From positions 94,933,870-94,997,869 of the forward strand of contig NC_080671.1 in assembly GCF_030247195.1 (NCBI RefSeq): a stretch of 64,000 nt of DNA. Reading direction: 5' to 3'. Origin of the DNA: Topomyia yanbarensis. Taxonomy: Eukaryota > Arthropoda > Insecta > Diptera > Culicidae. Shown piece after piece: positions 1 through 10,953 of the stretch. How positions within the stretch are numbered: position 1 is the first letter of the stretch; each line of letters starts with the position of its first letter. The position numbers and the translations under genes were made by a program. A model generated the notes under the pieces. That model saw only the letters and a list, made by a program, of their open reading frames with translations, did no database searches and was not told where the DNA came from.

Positions 1-300
1 ATTGGGTTATAGAAAGTTTCGCTAAATCGGAAGTCACCATCTTGGATTTCAAAATGGCGTTCAACATAAATGCATAACTGTCTGGCACCTGCTCGTTAAG
101 ATTATAGCGAATTGCACTAAACTGGAAGTCGCCATCTTGGATTTCGAAATGGCGTCAAAAATCAATTTCTGACACCTACTAGTCAAGACCATTCCGTAAA
201 TACCCATATCGTTGAGGTGCGGGCCATAAGCAGTCTTCCAGACCCATCTCTTCCATCTTTCCGAAAACCTTCTAACTAAACCTAAGTCATTTGCATTCAA
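1..300. repeat. CCATCTTGGATTT satellite-like repeat, copy A
   Basis: Two imperfect units of a roughly 105-115 bp repeat, recognised by 'GCCATCTTGGATTTC', 'AAAATGGCGT' and 'CCATTCCG.AAATACCCAT'. The same unit recurs near 1.92, 4.44, 13.5-13.9, 25.4-25.7 and 43.58-43.68 kb. It opens the window, so its left limit is unknown. No coding potential is evident; the 79-codon minus-strand frame here simply reads the repeat. Confidence 0.75.
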
Positions 301-353
301 AATGACTTAGAATATTTTTTTGCAAAAACCGTGTTAATTGCGTGTTAAATGAC

Positions 354-728
354 TGCCGAAATCCTATATGTTACTTGTTTTGACGTGAGTCTTTGTTTTT
401 TTCCCTTTCCATAAATTTTTATGAACGTGTCCATTGGAAAACAGTCAACATGCCCCTCAATAGTTCTACCCACTGCCAAAGCCTGCGGCAACTGAGTTAG
501 TTAAGGGGCTGAACAGTGATAATAAATATCTCAAGCCTGAGCGCAGTCCACTGGACCTAAAAATAGATAACGAGAGAGATTTGGCTTGATCGATGAGAGG
601 GAAAGGTGACGATCTGCTTATAGGAGACATTGGGGGTCGATAGGTCAATTAGAAGGTATTGGAGGCTGTGGCGTTTCTTCATTCTCACCGTTCCGGTCAT
701 TCTTTCTCTGTCTGTTTTCGTGCCGAAA
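354..728. mobile_element. 359-bp insertion (362-720) with 8-bp target duplication
   Basis: TGCCGAAA occurs at 354-361 and again at 721-728. The related copy near 25.78 kb runs straight through the site as 'ACTGCCAAAATTCTTC', with nothing inserted. The 359 bp in between are therefore an insertion. I see no terminal inverted repeats, poly(A) tail or reading frame of note. An 8-bp duplication fits a hAT-type element or a retroelement fragment, but the family is unassigned. Confidence 0.5.
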
Positions 729-752
729 ATTCTTCTAAGTTCTTTGCATTTA

Positions 753-1437
753 AGGGGGGGTAAGGGTTTCAGCGTGAAAAAAAACACTTTTGAGCGAATT
801 TTATTTAGAACTTTGCGTGAAGCGAATTGATCAAAACTTTTGTACATTATAGTATACCATTTCAATAACATGCTTTAATTTTTCTTCGCAAAAATATCTA
901 CAAATAACTCAGTGACGAAGCTTTTTGTAGAACGTCCCTGGAAAAACATGATTTGCGGTGTTACCTGTCATTCCAAAACTACTTAACCGATTTCTTTCAA
1001 ACTTTGCATACACATTCTATGTAAAAAATACCTATCCCCTACGTTGAGTTTTTGTGATAAATTTTCAATTAAGGGGGTTTTTACTCATATTAAATAAAAA
1101 CTACTATTTTCACGAAAAATTTCGCCTTTTTATGAGTAAACACAGTAAAAAAATTATTTCATAAACTCTTCGTAGGGGTAGATATTTTTAACATAGAATG
1201 TGTATGCAAAGTTTGAAAGAAATTGGTTAAGCAGTTTTTGAATGGCAGGTAACACCGCAAATCGTTGTACAACAAGCCGAGTCGTTTGTCGATATTTTTG
1301 CATAGAAAAATTACAGCATGTTATTAAAATGATGCACTATAATGTACAAGAGTTTTGATAAGTTTGCTTCACACAGAGTTTTAAAAAAATCGCAAAAAAT
1401 AAGTGTTTTTTTTCACGATGAAACCCTTCCCCACCCT
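753..1437. mobile_element. Palindromic fold-back element with TTA target duplication
   Basis: Two arms of about 330 bp are inverted copies of each other. For example 'ACTTTGCATACACATTCTAT' in the left arm is matched inverted at 1190-1215, and 'GGTGTTACCTGTCATTC' is matched at 1240-1258. The ends are AGGGGGGGTAAGGGTTTC and its partner AGGGTGGGGAAGGGTTTC. TTA flanks both ends (750-752 and 1438-1440). The related copy near 25.81 kb has the unoccupied site 'GCATTTAAAAG'. A three-base TWA-type duplication suggests a PIF/Harbinger-type non-autonomous element. The frames at 557-871 and 1342-1638 are the two arms read in opposite directions, not genes. Confidence 0.75.
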
Positions 1438-1640
1438 TTAAAAGGACTTAGATTTTTTTTAGGAAAAAGTCTGAGTCTGCATTCAAACGGAAAGAATATG
1501 ACTAAAAACTTCCAAAGTCTTTGGTTTGAGTCTTTTGGGTTTTGTCACGCGGATTTCCGAACTAACGCGGTTTTTTACACGGATTTTCGAACCAACGCGG
1601 CTTTTTTACTCGGATTTTCCAATGACCGCGCTTTTTGATT

Positions 1641-2515
1641 GTGTTTCTGAGATATTTTTATACATAAAGACATCTAAAACTTTATTATAACTCGAGCTAA
1701 TCTCAAGTTATAGTGATTTAAAGCAAAAAACTCACAGTTTCTCATCACGTTGCTCGCTATATTTCAGCAAACAAGCAGAATTTCAACATTCTGAAAACGT
1801 CACTTTGTAGAGATTTTTCAGACGAGTAATGAGGCATATCTAACTCAGTTTACCCCAAAATAGCGTTTGCCATAAAATAGCACAATCGCGACGATGTGTG
1901 ATGATCGATGCAATTTTGGCAACCAAGATGGCGACTTCCGGTTAGTGCAAAATAGTAAAAACTATAAACACATAGTAATAGACTCGCGGATGTAAAAACC
2001 GCAAAACTGGCAACTATAAAAACAAGCATGTTAAACTGGCATCACCCAAAAATGTGCAAGCTCGAACGTGCTCGACTGTATTCGATCATCGGTTTTTATC
2101 AAAATAATTTTTCAAGTGGTTCAATAAATGAATCAAAAGAGAAGTTATATGTTTGATACTGAGCAACAAGAAAAGAAAAAAAAGAAAAAAATCCAATTTC
2201 TTCAGAAACACAAAGTTGATGAAAAAGAGCATAAGTAAAATGATTTTTGTGTAGTTATATTGAACACAATAAATATCTTTCTAAATAACGTTGTGAAATA
2301 CTAATACGAACACGAAAAGTGAATCCTACTGTGAATAACAAAATATATTTTTTTAAATAAAATCGCAATACTTGTTCTGCTTGTTTGCATTGAATGACGT
2401 CATGCTCGTTTGTCTCCGGATTTTGACAGTTCGTTTTGCTCGATAAAAGTACCTTCGCTGGTCTATTACCATGAGTGTCTATAGTCTATAGTGATTACTA
2501 TGAGTGTCTAGTCTA
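1641..2515. other. No gene seen; A/T-rich filler
   Basis: No frame, RNA gene or mobile-element end can be supported. A short piece of the CCATCTTGG repeat lies near 1915-1945. A small direct duplication of 'TACCATGAGTGTCTA'-type sequence lies at 2467-2515. Confidence 0.5.
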
Positions 2516-2517
2516 TA

Positions 2518-4259
2518 CAGTTAACTCTCTCTATGTCGATAATCTCCATGTCGATATCTTTCTCTATCTCGATTATTTCGTAGGTCCCTTCAGATCGCAC
2601 GTATAAAAACTCCTCTATGTCGATATTTTCTCAATCTCGATATCTCCCTATCTCGATGTACCTAGCTTTATATTTGCCTGCATTATTCTCTCTCTATGTC
2701 GATGTGTTTTTTTTTTCTCTCAGGACATCAAAAAACATATACATAATGAAATGAAAATTGGCGATCAGGGCGCTAAGTCCTATATCAATATTCTGCATGT
2801 AGGGACAGTAAAGACATGATTTGGGATGAAGTGGATATTCAATGTTTTCCTACGAGACTTTGTAAAACGAATTCATCTTAATCTGCAACTATCGAGGTTT
2901 TCTAGAAATTATGCATTTTTAGGTTCAAAATTTTAACTTCAACGTGCTATAAAAATATTCAAAATGCAGCCATCATTCTTTCGTGATCAAAACAATTTTT
3001 AAATTAGGATAACATGGAGAGACTTGACCAAGCGCAGAATTCTATTATTGGCTATGACGTGTTCTATTTGGTTCTTAAAAAATTTTCAAAAATATTTTTA
3101 TACTAGTTTCGGTCCGTCAAGGTAATTTTTAAAGTTTGGAATGAAAAATGCTTTCCTTATAGAAAAGATTCCGTATTTAATAAATTTGCGTTAAATGATG
3201 TAATTTTGTATCAAACTTTGTATGGACATGGACTACTCGTCTAATAATTACTTCTAAAGTACTCATACATTATTTTATACTTTATGAACTAGTGAAATTA
3301 TTTTACATAAATCGGAACATTGAAATAGTTATTACTAAAATTTGCACGAGATTGAACGAAACCGTTGTAATGTTGGGGAGACTTGACCAAGATTTTATGG
3401 GGAGACGTGACCAAGTGGCAATAAGCCGAAGAAAGATAAAAATTTTCTGATATTTACTATGCTGTCGTACCTCCTGTTAGTTAATCACGTCACAAAAAAA
3501 TCCGACATCAAACATCAGTCTATATGTTTTTGTTCTAGTAAGCAAAGTAGGTAGTAATATGGCTGATTTCGTGACGTGTTAATATGCAATGTAAGCAGTA
3601 CAGTTAATCCTTAAAAGGAAATGCATTAAACACAGTCGAAATTTATGAAATGCAACCCTTTTATATTTTTTACTGCTACCTAATGACCTCGACAATATTG
3701 AAAAAAGGATTACAGTATTATTTATGTCATTATTTTTTGTTCTGATTTTTCAAAATTCTCTTGGTCAAGTCTCCCCAGGCCTTGGTCAAGTCTCCCCACA
3801 GTGGGGAGATTTTACAAAAAAAAACGATCTCAGACAAACTTGTATAACTTTTGAAAAAGTAAGTTAAAAATTCGGCAAAAAAATATGAACACGAATAATA
3901 CCTTTATACATTATACTCAATGACTTTGGAAGGATTGAAAACTTTTTTAGAGATTTATGCAGGTTTATCTGAAAACCTGGTCAAGTCTCCCCATGTTCCC
4001 CTACATGTGCGGCAGAATGATAAACAGCAAATAAGGGATTCCTTCTCAAACAGCAAACTTGATATTTTACAGTGCGAGTGCACTTTACCTCGTCGTCTAC
4101 TACCCTCTTCTCTCCAATACGAGCATCTATATTCATTTCCCGGTATGTATTATGATGTCCTGAAGGAAAAGTTGTCTCAAAGAAAATCATTGTGTTCTAT
4201 ATGCCGATCTCTCCCTATGTCGATGGTCCCTTCAATATCGACATAGAGAGAGTTAACTG
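2518..4259. mobile_element. Pogo/Tigger-like non-autonomous DNA transposon with TA flanks
   Basis: The left end CAGTTAACTCTCTCTATG and the right end are perfect inverted copies for at least 22 bp. The dinucleotide TA flanks both ends (2516-2517 and 4260-4261). A CAG start plus a TA duplication fits the pogo/Tigger branch of Tc1/mariner. The motif CTCTATGTCGAT or CTATCTCGAT is reiterated six or seven times between 2530 and 2710, and again at the right end; these may be transposase-binding iterons (inference). No transposase frame remains. A second inverted-repeat element sits inside. Confidence 0.75.
3007..4001. mobile_element. Nested inverted-repeat element with GGGGAGACTTGACC motifs
   Basis: The left end AACATGGAGAGACTTGACCA (from 3011) matches, inverted, TGGTCAAGTCTCCCCATGTT at 3979-3997. 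TA lies just outside both ends (3005-3006 and 4002-4003). Further copies of the same motif occur internally, direct at 3374-3416 and inverted at 3768-3812. The frames at 3920-4246 and 3981-4190 cross its right end and are not genes. Confidence 0.6.
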
Positions 4260-4261
4260 TA

Positions 4262-4655
4262 GTAATCCATCATCAAAATGAGTGTCATGTTAAAGGTGGT
4301 AGTCAGCAGATGATGGTAATTGATGATTGACGCAATCTTTAGCACAAAAAAATGGGCTCGATCATCAATTTCTATCATCTACTGATCAGTCCCTTTAAAA
4401 CGACACCCATATTGATGGTACTTTTCACTGTTTTGTGGAAACCGGAAACCGCCATCTTTGATGTCAAAATGGCCTCAATCATCCATTCTGTTCCTTATTG
4501 ACCAACCTCTTTCAAATGATATCCATATTTTGAATTTAAAAACAGCTTTAACCATCAATTTCTGTTACTTATCACTTTGAACGAGTTCGACTGTTTACCA
4601 GAATCTCATTTGACTGGTGTTCACTGGGTCAGTTAAAAGCGGAATCTTTTCATTT
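4262..4655. repeat. Diverged dispersed repeat with CCATCTTTGATGTCAAAATGG unit
   Basis: Contains 'GCCATCTTTGATGTCAAAAT' near 4450 and recurring 'ATCATCAATTTCT.TC' phrases, which resemble the CCATCTTGG family. No coding signal. Confidence 0.35.
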
Positions 4656-4884
4656 CTCGACAAACATATGATTACGGCTTAAAAACCAACTGTCAAAATT
4701 CTCTTTGAAAGAAAATTCCGGACAAACCGTTACTGACCACAGTTCACAGCAGTTAATAAAAGAAAAAAATTCTTTTTTGTTTACTACAAACATCTGTGAC
4801 TGGTGAGTAACGGTTTGTCCGGAATTTCCCTTCGACAAGAATTTTGACAGTTGGCTTTTAAGCCGTAATCATATGTTTGTCGAG
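4656..4884. mobile_element. Small fold-back MITE (229 bp)
   Basis: The left arm starts CTCGACAAACATATGATTAC. The right arm is its inverted copy ending GTAATCATATGTTTGTCGAG. The arms extend about 85 bp and include CCGGACAAACCGTTAC in each, around a short A/T-rich centre. No clear target duplication. The 62-codon frame here is the palindrome itself. Confidence 0.75.
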
Positions 4885-6985
4885 ATTTGACAGGATCGAA
4901 CGAAGGAAGTTGCGTGTTTATTGCGACTCGTTTGAAAGTGCCGGTGAATATAGCACCGTGATCTGATCATCAGTTCAATAGCAACTGTTGCCATAACCGA
5001 TTGATTGGCTGCGTTCGTTCAGGTTCCAATGAGTGAACTGAAATTTTGCTGCACTGTAAAAGTATGTGTGTAATTGTTGGAAGGTAAAATTGGGAAAAAA
5101 TAACGGAAGATTTAATTTTAGAATCCCATAGTGCGCGATAATCCCTTAAAACTTCATGAGCGCAAGTTTATAATGTGGAAAAAAATAATAACTCTGCCAT
5201 TTTCAACCTATTCTGATGATAAATAGGTCGTTAGATGCAGAACTAAATGTTCTCTATAAATTTTGAATAAAACAAATACGAATGTTGATAATTTTTCATA
5301 ATTTTCAAGAAAAAGTCACAAAATAATGGTTGTTTTCATATTGTCTTAAAACCGTATAGTATTTTTCACAAAAGGACATTACATGGCATACCGCTGAAAA
5401 ATTCGTTTGTCATTCTTCTTTGCAGAATATTCAAAAAACTGAAAATCGGTTGAAAAATGACTACTTTACTATTTTATTAGCACCAAAATTCCCGAAAAAT
5501 AGTTTTGTTTTTGCTAAAGATCAAGATTTTGAGCACATACAACATTTCTCATATATTACTTTGTGTTGCATTTGATGAGATCTACAACCAATACTTGGTC
5601 GCTTGAAAAGTAGGAAATCACTGTAGTGTGACGCTTTCTATGCATTATAACAGTTATTATGCATATTTTGCATTAAGTATGTTATTTGTATGTCAATCAT
5701 ACGTCTCAAGTTTTGAGTATGTTCTCCCATAGTGTTATTGTCAAAAACTTCAAGCGATGTTGGCGGGGATCTAAAATTGGCCAATCTATGTGAAACTTGG
5801 TATCTGAGCTTATTTTGACATTTATCACAATATGAAGGGAGAGGGGGGCATTCAGAGTCCGAAGAAAAAAATGGTTCGCGATGCCCTGCTAGTAAGTGAC
5901 AATAGTCCAGCTACTGTTATCCCGACGCAATGTGCGTTTATTAGAAGATTTGAATATTACTAACAGATCTTAAATTGTGAATCTGCACTGGTTTTACTTC
6001 TTACTCTTACATTATTAGTAGAATCTTCTAGGCGGCCCAAACCTGGAACAATACATTCGTTGCCCAAAAAACATTTCCTCGGAGAATGGCTCATAACTTC
6101 TTTATTTCAGACTGAATCAATAAACTTTGTTCAGTGGAAAGTGAGCCATTTGCTAAATCTTTCTAACGGAATATAGAATTTAGCAATCAAATGAACGACC
6201 CGAATTGTATGGGTGGAAAATTCCCCTATTAATTATTTTTTGACTTTATGAAATGTAAATAACGAAAAAGTCCATGGCTCAGTAAAACTAACGCAACTAG
6301 CTCCGATAAATTAACCAATTACAAAGAAACACCGCATGGAAAAACACGGTAAAAGGTTGAGATTTCTAACAATATTGTAAGCAAATCTAAGTAAATCTTT
6401 ACAAACAATATTTATATTACTATTAAGAAACCCGTACAGATGGAAATAACGTTGTGACTTCCGGTACAAGCTACGAAGTTGCCTCGAACCATTTAGTTTC
6501 CGGCGAAAGTAGGTCACGTTCAGAAACCCAAACTATTGTTCGTATGTTCCGCGCAGGATGTGTGGGAACATTTAGCTCAAAGAAAATATTAAAACACCAC
6601 CCGCCCATTCATAGTGGCTGATACTGCCTGACACATTCAGACCATGTCATCACACGTCAGAGCCAACATAACTCCCTTACGTCCCCATTCATGAAGGGTT
6701 TTGATTGGCACATAAAAGGCAGGTGGTAGGGTGGTTTGCCTATTTTAATCTTATTTGGCAGGGAACCCTATAACTAATAAATAGGCTCATAATCGAGGAA
6801 TTGCACTTCAATTATTTTGGTGATAGAATAAATGATAAATAACAAACATGTCGTGACAACTTGGCAAAATACGGTAGACGTTTGCTTTTCATTAGAATAT
6901 TTCAGTTCGAACAGCGTCAACTATCTCTGTCCAATACATAGAGAGTAGGACGAAAAGAGGGCGCTCGACTTGAAATTCCGCTACG
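4885..6985. other. No gene seen
   Basis: A/T-rich sequence without a supported frame, RNA gene or element end. The 68-codon minus-strand frame at 6311-6517 has no recognisable domain. Confidence 0.5.
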
Positions 6986-7890
6986 TTCCAACAGGGTGCA
7001 CGACGTTTGGCATAAATATGTTAGGCATAAGTACGTTAGGCATAATGGACGTTAGGCATAATGGACGTTAGGCATCATGGACGTTAGGCATAATGGACGG
7101 TTGGCTTAATGTACGTTAGGCATAATGGACGATAGGCGTAATTCACAAAAATATAAAAGTAATCGCAAGGCTTTCGTCATTACAGAGATATCAATCCTAC
7201 ACTTGTTTTTCGGGTAGAGACTCCAAAATAAAAAATACCATGCGACATATTTATCCCTTGCAACTGTAGGATTTTTTTCTATTTTTTCGGTGGACGAGAT
7301 GAAGAATGTATCCCTTGATTTAAGTCAACAGTTTGGTACAAACGCAATTCAAGCCTATTATATGTATAACCATTACAGTTGCATCCAAATATTTAAAAAA
7401 GCCGAATAATGAACAAACATTAAGTTTTGGAGCTTATGGAAACTTTCACTGTTATTTACAGCATTCTGCCTTAGGTTACAGATTTTACGTTTGTGACGAT
7501 ACCTTTTTCGTTTTGGTGCCTCGTCACAGCACACAAATAAACTCTCTCGTATCAGACAGTTTCCGTAGTTCTATTTCGATGGCCATTGGAATGTAATCAT
7601 TGAACCAAATATTATAGGAGATAATCAATATTGAAGCGGCAATATTCTTATATTCGTTGAATAAATAATAAAATTCATCATTCTTTCTTTCATGAGCTGT
7701 TCTTCAAAAGCACATATTTTCTTCTTTGACATGTATGTATGCAGTATACATGCATATAAGATCTAAGCTAAGTTGATGTGCGTTATTCATACCTTACGGG
7801 GTTATATATAAAGTTGTGGCGATAAAATGAGTAAAGTTCGTGATTTTTTAGAGGGTCCGTTTAAGACAGATGTTTTCCGTTTAATTCCAC

Positions 7891-8135
<245 letters not shown>

Positions 8136-8701
8136 TAAAGATACTAGTATTTCAAATATTACTTGTAATCTTCTTCAGTGTTCATATCAGTCTAAACAAA
8201 ATTCCTATTGTAGTCATTTGAAATTTATAGGTTGTACTATTCTATTCTATTCTAACTCTTACACAGCCGGTATTGAAAAGCATCCTGGAAAACACTGCAG
8301 TTATTTTTTAGTGTTTTTCTTGTCAACATTAATATTTGAGGCATATTATAATATGTCGTGAATATTAAAACGGCCAGGCCTACTGTGCAGAGTTGGGTTT
8401 TGAAGATGTTTCAAAATTATACAATTAATTTCTTCATTTAATGAATAATTTAACTAACGAATTGTTTTGAATCTTGAATGAGGAAGAAACGAGGACAACC
8501 GTACCGACCGTTTCAGTTTATAGGGGTAAAGATTTATCGTTAGGAGCGACTTGGCTAAGAAAGTTAATGTCACTCCTTTGGTCCTTGGTGATGGGACAGA
8601 GGTATTTACACATTGCCCTGGCTCATTTGAAATTTATAGGTTGTACGTAGTAGAAAGTTCAGATTTATTCAAGTATATACAGTAGAATAAAATGTTGATC
8701 G

Positions 8702-9083
8702 CGAGGGGCAAGCACTATATCTTCAATACGACGCAGTGCCAAAAGTCTTACATAATTATTTACTTTATGTACCATTAAGTACCATAAAGTACATTAAGTA
8801 CCGCAAAGATTTAAAAAGTACGCGTCAAATTAATTTTACTTTAATTACTGAAACGATTTTAAGTACAGCGCCGTCGTACTTTAAATATGCAACATATTTT
8901 AATTACCGTCAAAATGTACTTTAAATACTTTAAGCACGTACACATCGACATTAATTACATTAAGCCACTTATTAAGTTTAACAGAAGTATTTTTAAATAG
9001 TTCGATTGTGTACTTAAATTATATTCAAAATACGTTGGTATTTTCAATACGACGCACTCAAACCTGCTTGTGCTTGCCCCTCG
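8702..9083. mobile_element. hAT-like MITE (382 bp) with 8-bp target duplication
   Basis: The ends are a perfect 14-bp inverted repeat, CGAGGGGCAAGCAC, followed by a shared 'CAATACGACGCA' subterminal stretch. Flanks are GTTGATCG (8694-8701) and GTTGATGG (9084-9091), 7 of 8 alike. The interior is an unusual field of AAGTAC/TTAATTAC words (for example 'CATTAAGTACC', 'GTACTTTAAATA') on both strands. The insertion is unique to copy 1 of the host element. Confidence 0.75.
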
Positions 9084-9274
9084 GTTGATGGAGTATCATC
9101 AACTTCCAGAGTAATTCTACCACATCCAAAATGGTCAAACATTTACGCTCTTATCATTCTAGGCCATCACCGCCAAAAATTCATTTTCTTAAAGTGATAA
9201 TTTATGCCTAAAGCCCATTATGCCAATCGCCCGTTATGCCTAACGTCCATTTTGCCTGACGTATATTATGCCTA

Positions 9275-9526
9275 CCCGAGCAAACGTAAAGTCCATAATA
9301 CCCCCATACTCATGGGTTTGGACATGGGTGTTTGAAATGGGTTCAACCAACAAAAACACCATCGTCATGGTCCGGTAGATCCCAGAGAAAAACCATGCGT
9401 TGGTATTTTTATGGGTTATTGAGACCATTTAATAGTGTTTTAAAGGCCGTGAAAGTCGGCACGGACCATGTTCATGGTCTTTTCAAGGGGCTGTGTGTTG
9501 TTTGAACCCATGAGTATTTGCTCGGG
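9275..9526. mobile_element. TA-flanked MITE with CCCGAGCAAA ends (252 bp)
   Basis: The left end CCCGAGCAAA and right end TTTGCTCGGG are exact inverted copies. TA lies immediately outside each (9273-9274 and 9527-9528). A second inverted pair, CATACTCATGGGTTT/GAACCCATGAGTAT, sits just inside. It splits the iteron 'ATTATGCC-TA-ACGTCC' of the host element, which fixes the boundaries. Confidence 0.75.
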
Positions 9527-9813
9527 TAACGTCCATTATGCCTAACGTCCATTAAGCCTAACGTATTTATGCTTAATGTCCATTATGCCTAACGTACGAA
9601 TGCCAAACGTCCGTATGCCTAACGTATTTATTCCCAATGAGATACACCCGTTGGAACACCTGTATTTTTCATATACACGCTAGTTTTGTTATTATCCCGA
9701 TCACAAACGCATAACCAAAACATTTTAAAACTATACCCCGCGCTGTTCCCTGTTATAATTTTCTGTAATTTTAATTACTAACAAGACCAGATTTGAAACA
9801 CAAACATTGCATT

Positions 9814-9975
9814 ATTTTTTTCATTTTGATCATAGAGTTTTGGCCTCTTTCTCGGGTTAGAAGAATCTTTTTTGGAAAAATCTCTAACCCTATGTGCGGG
9901 GTTTGAAATCGAACCCAGGTGAGCTGCGTACAAGGCAATCGATCTACCAACTACACTATGTCTGTCACCTATAAA
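9814..9975 (-). mobile_element. tRNA-derived SINE, Feilai type, copy 1
   Basis: On the minus strand this reads as a tRNA-like head (A box 'TAGTTGGTAGATCG', B box region 'GGGTTCGATTTC', 'TTGTACGCAGCTCACCTGGG'), then a body with 'AGGGTTAGAGATTTTTCC' and 'CTAACCCGAG', and an A-rich tail that appears as T-run at 9813-9822 on the plus strand. The duplication ATTGCATT flanks it (9806-9813 and 9976-9983). A related host copy at 29338-29440 lacks the SINE. Retroposed by a partner LINE; no protein. Confidence 0.85.
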
Positions 9976-10286
9976 ATTGCATTCTGTTATAATCTTGTTG
10001 TTGCATACCGATCAGGATGCTGTTTCGTATAAGCGAACCAATTATATTAATAATAAATTGAGTACTACAGTATTTCTCCCTAAGAAGGAAAATGAAATAA
10101 AAACATTGTGTTTCAACTTTGTCGCGTCAGTATCCGGCACACCGACCTCAAGCCACCGGATATACACTGCTTGGATTCAAACAACTGATCACGGTTGATG
10201 TCCCGCAAGTACGAAACTTTGGGATACTAATGAGTAGAAAATTGAATTTTATGTATGAAGGAAACAATACCAATAACTGTAGTAAG

Positions 10287-10709
10287 CAGCGTTGCCAATG
10301 TTCCAGATTTATCTGGAATCTTCCAGATTTTTCTCAACTGAACAGATATTCGTTCAAACCAGTCATTTTGCCAGGTTGTTTTAAAATTTTGCCAGATTTT
10401 TCCAGATATTTCGAATTCTTTGTTACACCCCACCGAGGTTACTATTATACTAGATTTATCTGGAGCAATAAAGTTTTGTTTTGAGCTCCCAGAAAAATAT
10501 CAAATCTTTTATTCTATCAGATTTTTAAATTATAGAAGTTGTTACACACAAATTTTGGAAATCTGGGTTGTATTCGATTAATACACGTTCTATGAAGACC
10601 AAAATGTTTGCCAATTTACGATGACTTTGAGGTCGCTGTCAAGTGACAGATTTTGCCAGACATTTTTAGATGAACTGCCAGATTTTCTTCGAAGAATAGT
10701 GGCACCCTG
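10287..10709. mobile_element. hAT MITE (423 bp) with perfect 8-bp duplication GTAGTAAG
   Basis: The left end CAGCGTTGCCA and inverted right end CAGGGTGCCA are the typical CAG...GCCA ends of hAT transposons. GTAGTAAG is present exactly at 10279-10286 and 10710-10717. Internally the words CCAGATTT and GCCAGATTTTTCC repeat at least six times on the plus strand. No transposase. The 121-codon and 68-codon frames overlapping it are not genes. Confidence 0.88.
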
Positions 10710-10916
10710 GTAGTAAGCCTTGGATTCGTTAACCCAACCCAACAAAGTTAGCAACCTCCGATCATACCCACAGGTCCAATAGTTTAGTGAGAAAATAGGA
10801 ACATGCTAGAAACAGGCTCTACACCCTACATATTTTACGAGAAGTGTTGGAAGCGACCGTTTTGTGGTTGATGGCAAAACCGATGTTTATGCTGATGAGG
10901 ATGCTCTATGGCTGTA

Positions 10917-10952
<36 letters not shown>

Positions 10953-10953
10953 C
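10917..10953. repeat. (TGA)n microsatellite
   Basis: A run of about 12 TGA/GAT triplets. In one frame it would encode eleven aspartates inside a 92-codon frame (10844-11122), but there is no other protein evidence. Confidence 0.95.

Larger units (their letters stand above)
290..1640. mobile_element. ACGCGG-family element, interrupted copy
   Basis: Segments 290-361, 721-752 and 1438-1640 align with 25705-25995: 'GACTTAGAATATTTTTT', 'TTCTTCTAAGTTCTTTGCAT', 'GGAAAAAGTCT' and several 'AACGCGGTTTTTTAC' motifs. The pieces are separated by two insertions (362-720 and 753-1437). The outer ends are not resolved here. The complete form of the family is seen at 29720-30194. Confidence 0.5.

Noticed and set aside
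362..720. Solo LTR
   Set aside because: It does not begin and end with TG...CA, lacks a visible polyadenylation or primer-binding context, and has an 8-bp rather than 4-6 bp duplication.
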